Assembly (NCBI RefSeq): GCF_001613305.1 | Contig: NZ_BDCC01000071.1 | Span: 1 to 64,000, forward strand | DNA from: Nocardia vaccinii NBRC 15922 | GTDB lineage: Bacteria > Actinomycetota > Actinomycetes > Mycobacteriales > Mycobacteriaceae | Direction of reading: 5' to 3' | DNA: 64,000 nt | The notes under the pieces: generated by a model | Told to the model about the DNA's origin: nothing | Seen by the model: the letters and a program-made list of their open reading frames with translations, nothing else | Databases searched by the model: none | Shown: positions 1 through 9,000 of the stretch, one piece after another | How the letters are laid out: each line of letters starts with the position of its first letter | Numbering within the stretch: the stretch's first letter is position 1 | Program-made: the position numbers and the translations under genes

Positions 1-289
1 TTAGCGAGATAGTCCCACTGACTGAGCTGCGGCAATTGTCAGCATCGAGGACGGAGCGGTTGTGATCGGTGAGGAGCGTACGATCTGACCGATGTGTGCC
101 GAGCGCACGCCGGCATTGGCCGCACATCCTGTACTGGTACGCAACGAATGAGCGCTCCGGAGGAGGGGCCTTGGCTGGACTCGGTGTTGTCTGTGCCCTC
201 ATTCAGACACGAGTCATGGTCGGTGACTGCCGAGAATGACCGCGGTCGGCGAATGGGGAGTGGTCTGGCCACTGCGATGTATCCTCTGG

Positions 290-556
290 TCAGGTCTGTG
301 GCTGCGGCGCCGCAGACGGTAGCGAAACTGCGGAGACCTGCGCCGCACGTGAGAGTTTGCCGGTGCAGAACTGCCGCAGTCGAATTCGAGTCTGCGGTGT
401 GACGATATTGCTTGTCGTGCTCTCGACCAATCGCAGGACTCTCTGATAAAACACCGCGGGGGTGACTCCGAATTCGGGAAAGATGAACTCATCGCCTCCC
501 CCGAACCGATACCACTTGGCAGCGAATTCCAACATAGCCAGCTCGTCCGCGGTCAT
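290..556 (-). CDS. DUF3263-like small protein
   Basis: An 88-residue protein of unknown function. The N-terminal half has the pattern of the actinobacterial DUF3263 family: a helix rich in Phe/Ala/Trp (LEFAAKWYRFGGGDE), then a phrase like FGVTPAVFYQRVLRLVE, where the family normally has FG(M/L)...RYYQ.LN.L. The family is small, soluble and possibly DNA-binding; that is family knowledge, not seen here. The C-terminal 35 residues are low-complexity and not conserved. It stands alone, reading away from the E1/E2 operon. The 289 bases to its right in map order (1-289) show no convincing gene. Confidence 0.55.
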   Translation of the reverse strand: MTADELAMLEFAAKWYRFGGGDEFIFPEFGVTPAVFYQRVLRLVESTTSNIVTPQTRIRLRQFCTGKLSRAAQVSAVSLPSAAPQPQT

Positions 557-757
557 CGAGTCTCCCTATTCGATTGCCCGGCGAGCCGCCGCATCGGATC
601 GGCTGCGGTGAAACTGCATTCGGGCTCATTGATTGTCGTTGTCGCATCGCTGAGGTTATCTATGCCGATGGCTCTACGGCGTCTGGAGCGATCGATCATC
701 CTGCGTTTCCGGCCGGGCGCCGGTATGACTTGTTCAAATACGCCCGGCCCTGTCGGT

Positions 758-1875
758 CTATGTGTCCGATGCGGTGAATCCGGTTTCCAGCCGGCCTTTT
801 ACCGTGCCCAGGTATCGGGCTGCGTCGGCGCCGTCGATGATGCGGTGGTCGTAGCTCAGCGATAGGTAGGCCATGGACCTGACACCGATGTGTGTGGTGT
901 CGTCGAATCGTATCGGGACGACGCGTTCCACGACTGTGCCGACTCCGAGGATCGCGGATTGGGGCTGATTGATGATTGGAGTGTCGAACAATGCGCCCCG
1001 GCTGCCCGTATTGGTGATCGTGAACGTGCCGCCGCTGAGTTCATCGGCGCCAATGGTGTTGGCGCGCACCCGTTCAGCGAGATCCGCGATGCTGCGGGCC
1101 AATGCGGAGACGGTCTGGTTCTCGGCGTGGCGGATGACCGGCACCATGAGGCCCTTGGGGCTGTCGACGGCTATGCCGAGGTGGCATGCTTTGTGGTAGG
1201 TCACCTCGGTGGCGTCGGCGCTCAGTTCGGCATTGATGACGCGATGGTCGGAGAGTGCATCGATCGCGGCTTTGACGAAGTACGGCAGGAAGCTCAGTTT
1301 GAATCCGTTGCGCTGCAGGAATTCTGCCTTCTGCTGGTCGCGCAACGCCGCGATGGCGGTGACGTCGACTTCCACGACAGTGGTCAGCTGTGCAGAGACT
1401 CCATCATGCGCCGGGCGATGGTCTGTCGTATGCGAGGCAGCTTCTTGGTGACTCGGTCAGCGGATGTGGCGGTCGGCTGGACCTTGTTCGGCGGGGGACC
1501 CGGCGCCGGCGCGGGTTCGACGGGATCGTCCGCCGGTGCCGGTGCCGGGCTGGGGGTGGGTGCCTGTTCCACAGCGTATGGGGTTGGTACGGGTTCAGGC
1601 GTCGGCAGCATCGGGTGAGACGCGCCGATGACGGCCAAGGTATCGCCGATCGAGACGATGGTGTCCTCGTCGGCGATGATGCGCAGCAATATTCCTGCTA
1701 CGGGCGAGGTGATCTCGGTGTCGACCTTGTCGGTGGCCACCTCGAGGATCGGCTCGTCGATGGCTACCTCGTCGCCGGGTTGTTTGAGCCATCGGGTCAC
1801 GGTGGCTTCGGTGACGTTTTCGCCCAGGTCGGGCAGGGGCATGGTGGTTTCGTTGTGCGTGGTGGTCGAGGTCAC
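758..1875 (-). pseudogene. Lipoyl-domain acyltransferase E2, frameshifted
   Basis: E2 subunit of a 2-oxoacid dehydrogenase complex. The 5' part (1384-1875) encodes a lipoyl domain with the lipoylation motif ATDKVDTEI, a Pro/Ala-rich linker and the start of the catalytic domain (RIRQTIARRMMESLHS), then TGA. The rest of the catalytic domain continues in another frame (758-1375), including the active-site motif LSYDHRIIDGADAARYL. At the break, family members normally have about three more residues (SLHxSAQLTT), so bases have been lost. It starts with an ATGA overlap on the E1 stop, so it belongs to the E1 operon. If the indel is real, no full-length E2 is made. A sequencing error is possible, but the loss is larger than one base. 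Confidence 0.85.
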
Positions 1876-4247
1876 TGGTTCACTCGCTTCAGAAGGGTCT
1901 GGCCGGCGGTGCCGAGAATGTCGAGCGCGGCCGAGATGATGCTCTCGGTATCGATGCCGTGGTAGCGGTAGACCTCGTCCAACGATCCCACCTGCCCGTA
2001 CCGAGTCACGCCGAGGCCGATGTTGTGCACGCGGTTGATACCGGCCAGGAAGGCCAGGGTATGCGGGTGCCCGTCGAGCACCGTGACCATCGGGGTGGCC
2101 CGGTTGGCAGGGAACAGTTGATCGAGAATCCAGCTGTCGCTGCTTCCGCGGCCCTGCCTGGCCTGCATGGCTTCGAAGAGCAGGCCGGGGCTGGTGACGC
2201 AGACGACGTCGGCTGCGACACCGGCCGATTCCAGGCGCTCAGCGGCGGCGAGTGCCTCGGTGACAACCGCGCCCATTGCCACGATTGTGACGATGGCGTC
2301 GTTCCGCCTTTGCAGCGGGTATCCGCCTGCGACGACTTGTTTCCGGCGGCGTTCGCGTGCCGCGGCGTCGGTCGGGACTTCGGCGAGATGTTGTTCGACC
2401 GGTCTCGTGGACAATCGCAGATAGGCCGATGTGCCGTCGGGGCGACCCAGCTTGGCCAGACTGGCCAGCAGTGTCCATTCCACATCGAGCGCGAATGCCG
2501 GCTCATAAGAGATCAGGCCCGGGGTCTCGATCCCGATCGAGGGTGTCGTAATCGATTGGTGGGCACCGCCTTCGGCTGCGAGTGTGACGCCGGAGGGAGT
2601 TCCGATCAGAATCGACTGGCCGCCGGCGTAGATGCCGTAGGTCCACGGTTCCAGGGCGCGTTCGACGAAGGGGTCGTACATCACACCGATTGGAAACAGG
2701 GGCTGACCCCACCGGCTCCACGTCGCGCCGAGCTCGCCCATCAGCCCGACCAGATTCGTTTCGGCGATCCCCAGTTCGAGGTGTTGACCGGTAGGACGCT
2801 CACGCCAGCGCATGAGGGTCTCCGCATCGTCGGCGAACCAATCGTGGCGCTCGGCGGCCGACCACACACCGACCTTGTTGATCCAGCCTGCCAGGTTGGT
2901 GGTGGAGCTGACATCGGGGCTCACGGTGACCACACGGCGGGCTGCATCCGGCGCCGCGCGAGTCAAATCCAGCAGAACCCGCCCCAACGCTGCCTGCGTC
3001 GTCGCGGTGCCCTTGGGTGTGCGGCCGAAATCTGTTGGCACAGAAGGGGGTTCCGATTCATGAATCGGCTGACGAGACAGCCGTTGCGCGGTCTCCGAGC
3101 AGATCCGCCCGGCCGCTGTGTCTGCGCCGAACCGCTCCCACGGGCGTAGCGGATCCCGCTGGAGCCGCGCCGCCATCGCTTCGTACTCCGGCACCGAGAG
3201 CAGCGACGAGTGGTTCTGCGGATGCCCTTCTGTCGGCAGCCCATACCCCTTGACGGTGTAGGCGATGATGACCGTTGGGCGGGAGTCGTCGATGCGCGCG
3301 TAAGCGTCGATCAAGGCTCGCATGTCATGTCCGCCCAAATTTCGGATCGCCGCTGTGAGGGTCGAATCATCCAGGCTGGCAATCAGTTTCGCCAACTCCG
3401 CACCGCCGCGGCCGGTCCCCGGCAGTCGGCGGCGGAGTTCGTCGGCATCACACCGCAGCAGCCGCTGATATTCGGGATTCGACATTTCGAGTATCCGGGC
3501 GCGCAGCGCCTGCCCGCCAGGTTTGGCGAACAGCGACTCCAACAGCCGCCCGAATTTGACAGTGATCACCTGCCACCCCGCCGCGGCGAACATGGATTCC
3601 AGCCGGTCGGCGGCGATAGCGGGTACCACACGGTCGAGCGACTGGCGGTTCAGGTCGACGATCCACACGACTTCGCCGAGGCTTGCGGTGCCCGGATCGA
3701 CCAGGGCCTCCCACACCGCGCCCTCGTCCAGTTCCGCATCGCCCACGAGGGAGTACTGGCGACCGGTGCCGGCGTCCGCGCCGAGCACGGCATTCACGTA
3801 GCGGCGGGCCGTCGCGCCCCAGATCGGCGCGGTCGCTCCGATGCCGACCGAACCGGTCGAATAGTCCACGGTATCGGGATCTTTGGACCGGCTGGGGTAG
3901 GACTGCAGGCCACCGAACTGACGCAGCGTGGTCAGATACGACTCGTCCAGTTCGCCCAGCAGGTAGTTGATCGCGTGGAGCACGGGAGAGGCATGCGGCT
4001 TCACCGAGACTCGGTCCCCGGCCGCCAATTCGCTGAACCACAACGACGTCATGATCGTGACCATCGACGCGCACGAGGCTTGGTGGCCTCCGACTTTCAG
4101 CCCGGTCGGGTTCGGTCGCACACGGTTGGCGTGGTGAATCATCGCGGTCGACAGCCAGAGCGTGCGCTGCTCTATCTCGGACAGGGCGTCGAGATACTCC
4201 GCTTCGCCGGTACTGCTGTGGTCGTGTGCCTCCACTGCTGTGGCCAT
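1872..4247 (-). CDS. Homodimeric 2-oxoacid dehydrogenase E1 (AceE/MdeB type)
   Basis: A 791-residue thiamine-diphosphate-dependent E1 that decarboxylates a 2-oxoacid and passes the acyl group to lipoyl-E2. The TPP motif is GDAELDEGAVWEAL...VDLNRQSLD, the AceE/transketolase form. TVKGYGLPTEGHPQNHSSLL and EGGAHQS follow as in AceE. It is shorter than typical AceE (880-930), closer to the MdeB-like branch. I start it at 4247 because AGGAG lies just upstream and residues before that do not look like protein of this family; the open frame runs on to 4511. It is divergent from an Lrp/AsnC gene. In Pseudomonas, mdeB (2-oxobutyrate dehydrogenase) also sits beside an Lrp-type gene, so a branched or short 2-oxoacid substrate is plausible but unproven. 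Confidence 0.88.
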   Translation of the reverse strand: MATAVEAHDHSSTGEAEYLDALSEIEQRTLWLSTAMIHHANRVRPNPTGLKVGGHQASCASMVTIMTSLWFSELAAGDRVSVKPHASPVLHAINYLLGELDESYLTTLRQFGGLQSYPSRSKDPDTVDYSTGSVGIGATAPIWGATARRYVNAVLGADAGTGRQYSLVGDAELDEGAVWEALVDPGTASLGEVVWIVDLNRQSLDRVVPAIAADRLESMFAAAGWQVITVKFGRLLESLFAKPGGQALRARILEMSNPEYQRLLRCDADELRRRLPGTGRGGAELAKLIASLDDSTLTAAIRNLGGHDMRALIDAYARIDDSRPTVIIAYTVKGYGLPTEGHPQNHSSLLSVPEYEAMAARLQRDPLRPWERFGADTAAGRICSETAQRLSRQPIHESEPPSVPTDFGRTPKGTATTQAALGRVLLDLTRAAPDAARRVVTVSPDVSSTTNLAGWINKVGVWSAAERHDWFADDAETLMRWRERPTGQHLELGIAETNLVGLMGELGATWSRWGQPLFPIGVMYDPFVERALEPWTYGIYAGGQSILIGTPSGVTLAAEGGAHQSITTPSIGIETPGLISYEPAFALDVEWTLLASLAKLGRPDGTSAYLRLSTRPVEQHLAEVPTDAAARERRRKQVVAGGYPLQRRNDAIVTIVAMGAVVTEALAAAERLESAGVAADVVCVTSPGLLFEAMQARQGRGSSDSWILDQLFPANRATPMVTVLDGHPHTLAFLAGINRVHNIGLGVTRYGQVGSLDEVYRYHGIDTESIISAALDILGTAGQTLLKRVNQ

Positions 4248-4538
4248 CGAGCATGCTCCTCGGGTCGGATCCGGCGAGCGTCGCCGCCGATAGTCGATTG
4301 GCCGCCGAAACCTCGGCTGTGCGAGAGCGGGTACTCGAACATTCCAGGGCGGCGGTCCCTGATCGCAATCGGCAAAGTGGCCTTCCTTGCGTGCAGGTTG
4401 TACACGGAGTGCACCCCAGCACGGGCCGGTCGCGCAACCCGATAGCCTGAGATTGAACAATCTGCACACGCTGACCGAACTTTCGGGATGTTGGATAGGC
4501 GTAACGACCACATGCCCGACCTATATGAGGAAGATCAG
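4248..4538. promoter_or_regulatory. Divergent region between E1 operon and Lrp/AsnC gene
   Basis: About 290 bases separating the leftward E1-E2 operon from the rightward regulator. Both promoters and the regulator's binding sites must lie here, by analogy with other divergent Lrp/AsnC pairs. I see ribosome-binding sites at each end but no strong inverted repeat, so individual sites are not marked. Confidence 0.4.
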
Positions 4539-5012
4539 ATGACGCGCAGTTTCCGCGCCGACCGGATCGATGAGCGAATCCTCAGCGCGCTCATGGACGA
4601 ACCACGAGCCAGTGCCATGGCAATTTCGCAGCGAACAGGATTATCCCGCAACACGGTCCAGGCGCGGCTGGCCCGGCTCGAGGGTGAGGGTGCGTTGGAC
4701 TCGTTCCAGCGCCGTGTGGCCCCGGCGATTCTCGGCTATCCGCTGCAGGCTTTCGTTTTGGCGAATGTCACACAGCGCAAACTCGCTGTCATCGCGGCGG
4801 CCCTGGACGCCATTCCGGAGGTGGTCGAGGCGCAGGGACTCAGCGGTGCGGTGGACTTACTGATTCAGGTCGCCGCCCGCGATGCGGACGATCTGTATCG
4901 GATCGCCGGTCAAATCCTCGCGATCGACGGAGTCGATCGCACGGCGACGTCGCTGGTCATGCGTAACTTCGTGCCCTACCGGATCACATCGTTGCTGACC
5001 GCGCAGGATTGA
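4539..5012 (+). CDS. Lrp/AsnC family regulator
   Basis: A 157-residue regulator. The N-terminal HTH reads DERILSALMDEPRASAMAISQRTGLSRNTVQARLARLEGEGAL, the classic AsnC winged helix. The C-terminal half is an RAM-type sensor domain (VLANVTQRKL...IPEVVEAQGLSGAVDLLIQVAARDADDLYRI), ending with the TSLVMRNFVPYR strand seen in the family. The start at 4539 has AGGAAG upstream; 4512 is an alternative. It is divergent from the E1-E2 operon, the usual place for a regulator that responds to an amino acid whose oxoacid is the E1 substrate. Confidence 0.9.
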   Translation: MTRSFRADRIDERILSALMDEPRASAMAISQRTGLSRNTVQARLARLEGEGALDSFQRRVAPAILGYPLQAFVLANVTQRKLAVIAAALDAIPEVVEAQGLSGAVDLLIQVAARDADDLYRIAGQILAIDGVDRTATSLVMRNFVPYRITSLLTAQD

Positions 5013-5016
5013 CTAG

Positions 5017-5718
5017 ACGACACCCTCTGCCCGCCACGCCAGTGCCAGAGCCTCCAAGGAGGGGGTTACCCACCTCAACGGTGCGCCGACAGTCTTATCG
5101 ATGCTCGCCCACGCGCCGGAGGCTGCGCCGCTGGAGCGCACCATCCGGGTCGCCACCGGGGGAGCCCCGCCGTCTCCGGCGATCTTGCGGCGCATGCAAG
5201 GCCTCGGCTTCGAGGTAACTCATTTGTACGGCCTGACCGAGAGCTTCGGCCCTGCCATCGTCTGTGACTGGCGCCCGGAGTGGGACCGGCTCGACGAGGA
5301 CACGCGGGCTCGCTTCAAGGCGCGACAAGGCGTTGCCAACATCGTCTCGCTCACCGTTCGAGTGATCGGCGACGATGGCATCGAGGTGCCGCACGACGGA
5401 GTCACGACCGGGCAGATCTGCTTGCGGGGCAACAACCTGATGCTCGGTTATCTGAAGGACCACGCTGCCACCGCCGAGGCAGCACCCGATGGGTGGTTCC
5501 GCACGGGAGACGTCGGAGTCATCCACGCCGCCGGGCATGTCGAGCTACGCGATCGGCGAAAGGACGTCATCATTTCGGGTGGAGAAAACATCGCCTCCAT
5601 CGAAGTCGAACAGGTCATCGCCGATCATCCCGATGTACTCGAAGTGGCCGTCATCGGAGTTCCCAGTGCCCGGTGGGGCGAGGTACCCAGCGCCGCCGAT
5701 CCAAGGGCGCTGCGCTGA
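5017..5718 (+). pseudogene. C-terminal remnant of an AMP-forming acyl-CoA synthetase
   Basis: The frame is open from 5017 and keeps synthetase sequence: THLNGAPTVLSML, then HLYGLTES (A5 motif), LRGNNLMLGYLKD, DGWFRTGDVG (A7) and RRKDVIISGGENIASIEVE (A8). The N-terminal half with the P-loop-like A3 motif is missing. The sequence ends abruptly after VAVIGVPSARWGEVP, where normal proteins continue AFVVL, and the C-terminal lysine region is absent. It is therefore truncated at both ends. It directly abuts the AsnC stop on the left and a LysR remnant on the right, so both junctions look like deletion scars. Confidence 0.85.
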
Positions 5719-5885
5719 CCGATGCCGGGGCGACGGTGTTACAGACCGCGCGCCGACTGCTCGACGGGGCAGATGAGCTTCAGCAACTGGCTTCCACCAG
5801 GACGAGCCAGGTGAGCGGACTCCTGAATGTCGGCTGCTACAGCACCCTCTCACCACTGCTCATCCCAGCGCTACTGGACGTCGGG
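5700..5885 (+). pseudogene. LysR regulator remnant
   Basis: Directly following the synthetase remnant, in another frame, is a stretch that matches the end of a LysR helix-turn-helix linker and the first strand of its effector domain: LTDAGATVLQTARRLLDG, then ...QVSGLLNVGCYSTLSPLLIPALLD. The DNA-binding helix before it and nearly all of the effector domain after it are missing. I recognise nothing in 5886-6182, the bases between this scar and the next gene. Confidence 0.75.
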
Positions 5886-6182
5886 CACCTCGTCGAAGAG
5901 GGGACGCAGCCGATCGCCAGGCAGATCTGGCGTGCGGCCGAGGAGCGGGCCACCCGCAGGTGAACACGACTGAGTTCATGATCGACCGGCTCTCGCCGGT
6001 AGCGATCGCGCTCGAACTTCAACGTGCCGTTGATATTTCGGGCATCCACCGGCACGAGCCCATCATCATCGAACCTCGCCGAGTCCTCGGCGGACCTGTG
6101 GAACGATCGCACTGGAAGCCTCTCTCCGATCTGGTCCAGATTGTGCACCCAACCTGCGGCAGCCTCTGATGACCTCTGGCTT

Positions 6183-7676
6183 TCACGGCTTGTTTCCTCG
6201 GTTCTGGATGGGCCGTGCGGGGTAGAGCAGGCTTTTCTGAACCTTGCCCATCGCATTGCGTGGAAGGGATTCGACGTGGTGTATCTCTCGCGGCCGCTTG
6301 TGGATCGAGAGCGTCTCGGCGACGAAGTCGATCACGGTCCGTTCATCGGGTGGGTCGCCGACGACGAAAGCTACGATGCGTTGCCCGAGGTCAGGGTCGG
6401 CAACTCCGACGACCGCGGCCTCACTGATCCCGGGATGAGCCAGCAATGCCTGTTCGACTTCGCCAGCGCCGATTCGGTAACCACCGGATTTGATCATGTC
6501 CGTCGCCTCTCGCCCCGCTATCCGGTGGAAACCCTCTGCATCGATGGCCGCGATATCACCTGTCCGGAACCAGCCGTCGCCGGTCATCACCTCGGCGGTG
6601 CGTTGTGGGTTGTTCAGGTAACCGTCGAATAGAACGGTGCCGTAGATTTCCAGTTGTCCCAAAGATTCTCCGTCGTGGGGACACAGATCGCCCGATTCGG
6701 CGCGCAGCCGCGTCCGTACTCCGTCGAGTGGAAGCCCGACCCAGCCCGGACGGCGCTCACCGTCGCAGCGGGTGCTCACCGTGATCAGTGTCTCGGTCAT
6801 GCCGTAGCGCTCGACCGGCCGGGCGCCGGTAAGTTGGGCCAACTGCTCGAAGACCGGTACTGGCAGGGGTGCGCTCCCGGATACCAGTAGCCGGGCGGTG
6901 GACAGTGCCCGCGCCGAATCGCGATCCGCGCACACCCGCGACCAAACCGTCGGCACACCGAAGTACAGGGTGCCGGCCGCCGCCGCGTAGCGGTCGGGTG
7001 ACGGTCTCAGGGTGTGCACAAGGGGGGAGCCGACTCGGAGAGCACCCAGCACTCCGAGCACCAACCCATGCACATGGAACAGCGGAAGCCCATGTACGAG
7101 AACATCTTCGGAAGTCCATTGCCACGCCGCGGCGAGCGCGTCGATGTCGTCGGCGACCGCTTGGCGAGACACCACGACCCCCTTGGGTGCGCCTGTCGTG
7201 CCGGATGTGTACATGATCAGCGCGGTGGCGGACGGATCCCGCTCGGGGTAGACAGTGGCCGAACGCGCGGCGGTCTCGATCGGCACCGCAGGCAGATCGA
7301 GACCCTGTTGCGATTCGCCGAGCCACAGTTCCGCATTCGAGTCGCTGAGGATGTGCGCCCGTTCGGTCGGACCGGAGTCGGGGGGTACCGGAACGACCGG
7401 CACGCCAGCCAGCAGACAGCCGGCAACGGCGATCACCGTGGTCACGTCTGCCCGAGCGTCCATAGCTACGCATCGGCTGCCGGTGATGCGGTCGGCCAAC
7501 GCGGTGGCGGCGCCGTGCAGTTGCTCCCAACTCATCGACCGGTCGCCGATGGTCACCGCCGGGGTGGCCGAGTTTTCTCCCGCGTGCAGGGCGGTGAGGA
7601 GAGGCGCCGTTGTCCCCCTACCGAGCCTGTCCCCTTCGTGGCCCGAGCGGGCGTCGGATGTACCGGTTGGATTCAT
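6183..7676 (-). CDS. AMP-forming acyl-CoA synthetase, MatB-like
   Basis: A 497-residue adenylate-forming enzyme of the malonyl-CoA synthetase-like branch, activating a carboxylate to its CoA thioester in the cytosol. It is complete: A3 motif MYTSGTTGAPKGVVVS, LPLFHVHGLVLGVLGAL (strongly MatB-like), A5 ERYGMTETLI, A7 DGWFRTGDIA, A8 REATDMIKSGGYRIGAGEVE, and the catalytic lysine near RNAMGKVQKSLL. The start at 7676 has GAGAAGGGA just upstream; an in-frame ATG at 7694 is less likely. It reads in the same direction as the isochorismatase-fold gene 200 bases upstream. The substrate cannot be read from sequence; malonate or methylmalonate is only a family guess. Confidence 0.88.
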   Translation of the reverse strand: MNPTGTSDARSGHEGDRLGRGTTAPLLTALHAGENSATPAVTIGDRSMSWEQLHGAATALADRITGSRCVAMDARADVTTVIAVAGCLLAGVPVVPVPPDSGPTERAHILSDSNAELWLGESQQGLDLPAVPIETAARSATVYPERDPSATALIMYTSGTTGAPKGVVVSRQAVADDIDALAAAWQWTSEDVLVHGLPLFHVHGLVLGVLGALRVGSPLVHTLRPSPDRYAAAAGTLYFGVPTVWSRVCADRDSARALSTARLLVSGSAPLPVPVFEQLAQLTGARPVERYGMTETLITVSTRCDGERRPGWVGLPLDGVRTRLRAESGDLCPHDGESLGQLEIYGTVLFDGYLNNPQRTAEVMTGDGWFRTGDIAAIDAEGFHRIAGREATDMIKSGGYRIGAGEVEQALLAHPGISEAAVVGVADPDLGQRIVAFVVGDPPDERTVIDFVAETLSIHKRPREIHHVESLPRNAMGKVQKSLLYPARPIQNRGNKP

Positions 7677-7876
7677 GACAAGTCCCTTCTCCACGCCGGA
7701 CCCGAACAGGTCGTTCGGTCGGCCGATGCACTGGCAGACGAGTGCGTGGCTGTAATCGTTTCCGTTCGGGGTGACGAGTATGTGGGTATGACCCGGACCC
7801 CCGCGACCCGGGACTCGATCGCCGGTACCTCGACGGCTCGAGCGCGTTTTGCTCGACGCCTGATCCGGCTCGACGG

Positions 7877-8494
7877 TCAGGCGCCCTCAGCTGGTGGCGT
7901 GAACGCCGCCAGCAGCTCGTCGCTGGTCACGACCTCGGCGAGCAGGTCCATTGTCTCGAGCGACGCCTTGTGTGCGCTCTGCGAGAAAGTCGCGGACGCG
8001 TCGGAAATGATCAGCGTGCGGTAGCCGAGGTCGGCGGCCTCCCGCGCGGTCCCCTCAACGGTGAGGTTGGTCGCCACCCCGAAGATCGCGACGGTGTCGA
8101 CGCCCGCTCCGCGCAGCACCGCGTCGAGCAGGGTGCCGTGGAAGCCGGATGTCCGCTGGTGCGTCAAGATGAAGTCACTGGCTTGCGGCTTGACCTCATC
8201 GATGATGGCCGCGCCCGGCGTTCCCTCGACCAGCACGCCCTTGCGCTTGACCAAATCCTGGTGGGGTGCGTTCCCGACCATGTCGGGATAGCCTGGCTGG
8301 TACGCGATTCGCGTGTACACGACCTTCACGCCCGCGGCACGGGCGCCGTCGAGCACGCGCAGTATGGCGCCCTGGAAGCCGGCTCGTTGCGGCTCCGTGG
8401 GGAAAAAGGCGGCGAAGGGACGATCGGCTCCGACGATGTCGTTCTGCAGGTGCGCTGCCACGATCGCGGTGCGCGCAGGATCCAGCGGGGTCAT
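7877..8494 (-). CDS. Isochorismatase-fold protein lacking the catalytic triad
   Basis: A 205-residue protein with the cysteine-hydrolase/isochorismatase fold along its length. Normal members have Asp in (D)xQNDF, Lys in the K...SAF/GT segment and Cys in ATN(x)CVE. Here these places read AHLQNDIV, LTHQRTSGFHGTLLD and GVATNLTVEGTAREAADLGY, so Asp, Lys and Cys appear replaced by His, His and Thr. The scaffold is otherwise well kept with no frameshift, so this looks like a divergent or non-hydrolytic member and not decay. A TGTGATAT-type operator lies just upstream, linking it to the GntR-like sites at 35-44 kb. Confidence 0.85.
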   Translation of the reverse strand: MTPLDPARTAIVAAHLQNDIVGADRPFAAFFPTEPQRAGFQGAILRVLDGARAAGVKVVYTRIAYQPGYPDMVGNAPHQDLVKRKGVLVEGTPGAAIIDEVKPQASDFILTHQRTSGFHGTLLDAVLRGAGVDTVAIFGVATNLTVEGTAREAADLGYRTLIISDASATFSQSAHKASLETMDLLAEVVTSDELLAAFTPPAEGA

Positions 8495-8545
8495 GACGAA
8501 GTCCTCTCATCGGTGTGCCGTGGGGCGTCATCGCTCGGCCTCTAG

Positions 8546-8602
8546 TTGTGATATTTTATGGACTATCAAAAAACTACCCGATCCGCGATGTGAAATATCA
8601 CA
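8546..8602. promoter_or_regulatory. Operator pair of TGTGATAT/ATATCACA type
   Basis: TTGTGATATTTTA (8546-8558) and the near-palindrome TGTGAAATATCACA (8589-8602) lie between the leftward isochorismatase-fold gene and the rightward DUF3500 remnant. The same motif recurs at 8936, 35037, 35883, 38871 and 43810. GntR regulators of the FCD class often bind short AT-centred palindromes of this sort, and two such genes are in this window. Assignment to one of them is inference. Confidence 0.65.
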
Positions 8603-8604
8603 CT

Positions 8605-8800
8605 GGTACGCACACGATCGACCAGCCGACCAACGGTTCCGGCTTCTCCACCACGCTCGGCCTGTTCAGCGCGATGACGTTTGTTCGATGAGTTCACCAC
8701 CGAGCAGCGCGCTCGCGCGTTGATGCCGTTCGGTCACGAGGACCGGGACAACCGCGCGCACCTTCGCCTCGGCTGCCGCGGCTTACCAACGCCCACACCG
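8605..8800 (+). pseudogene. DUF3500 N-terminal remnant
   Basis: Translation gives TIDQPTNGSGFSTTLGLFSAMT, then after a one-base insertion FDEFTTEQRARALMPFGHEDRDNRAH. This matches the first ~45 residues of the intact DUF3500 protein at 44047 (TIDRPEDGSGFATTLALFSAMTLFDSFTAAQRERAVLPFDSEDRDNWDF) nearly position by position. The remaining ~320 residues are gone. It follows an operator of the same family as its intact paralogue, so the promoter-gene pair was once present here. The 130 bases after it show no gene. Confidence 0.8.
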
Positions 8801-8935
8801 GAGGCTGGAAGCCCGCCCCCTCCCGCAGCAGCCCCACCGCATTTCACCTGCTCACAGCATGATCAATCGTCACTCAAAACGAGCTACTCCCGTCTTGCAT
8901 CGTGCGACCTTCAAAGCTGACACAGTAGGGCAAGG

Positions 8936-8973
8936 TTGTGATATCTTAACTCAAGATACTTGAGATATCACAA
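8936..8973. promoter_or_regulatory. Inverted-repeat operator before VanB remnant
   Basis: TTGTGATATCTTAA (8936-8949) and TTGAGATATCACAA (8960-8973) form an inverted repeat with one mismatch per arm and a 10-base spacer. It is the best-formed copy of the TGTGATAT motif in the window, about 30 bases before the GTG start of the reductase remnant. Confidence 0.7.
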
Positions 8974-9000
8974 TGCTCGCTGCCATGGAGGAGGCTTGGA

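Noticed and set aside
3210-4445. 411-codon rightward frame opposite the E1 gene
   Set aside because: Shadow of the E1 coding sequence; E1 motifs on the other strand are unambiguous.
5886-6182. Possible gene on either strand between the LysR remnant and the MatB-like gene
   Set aside because: Open frames exist on both strands but neither gives a recognisable product or a good start.
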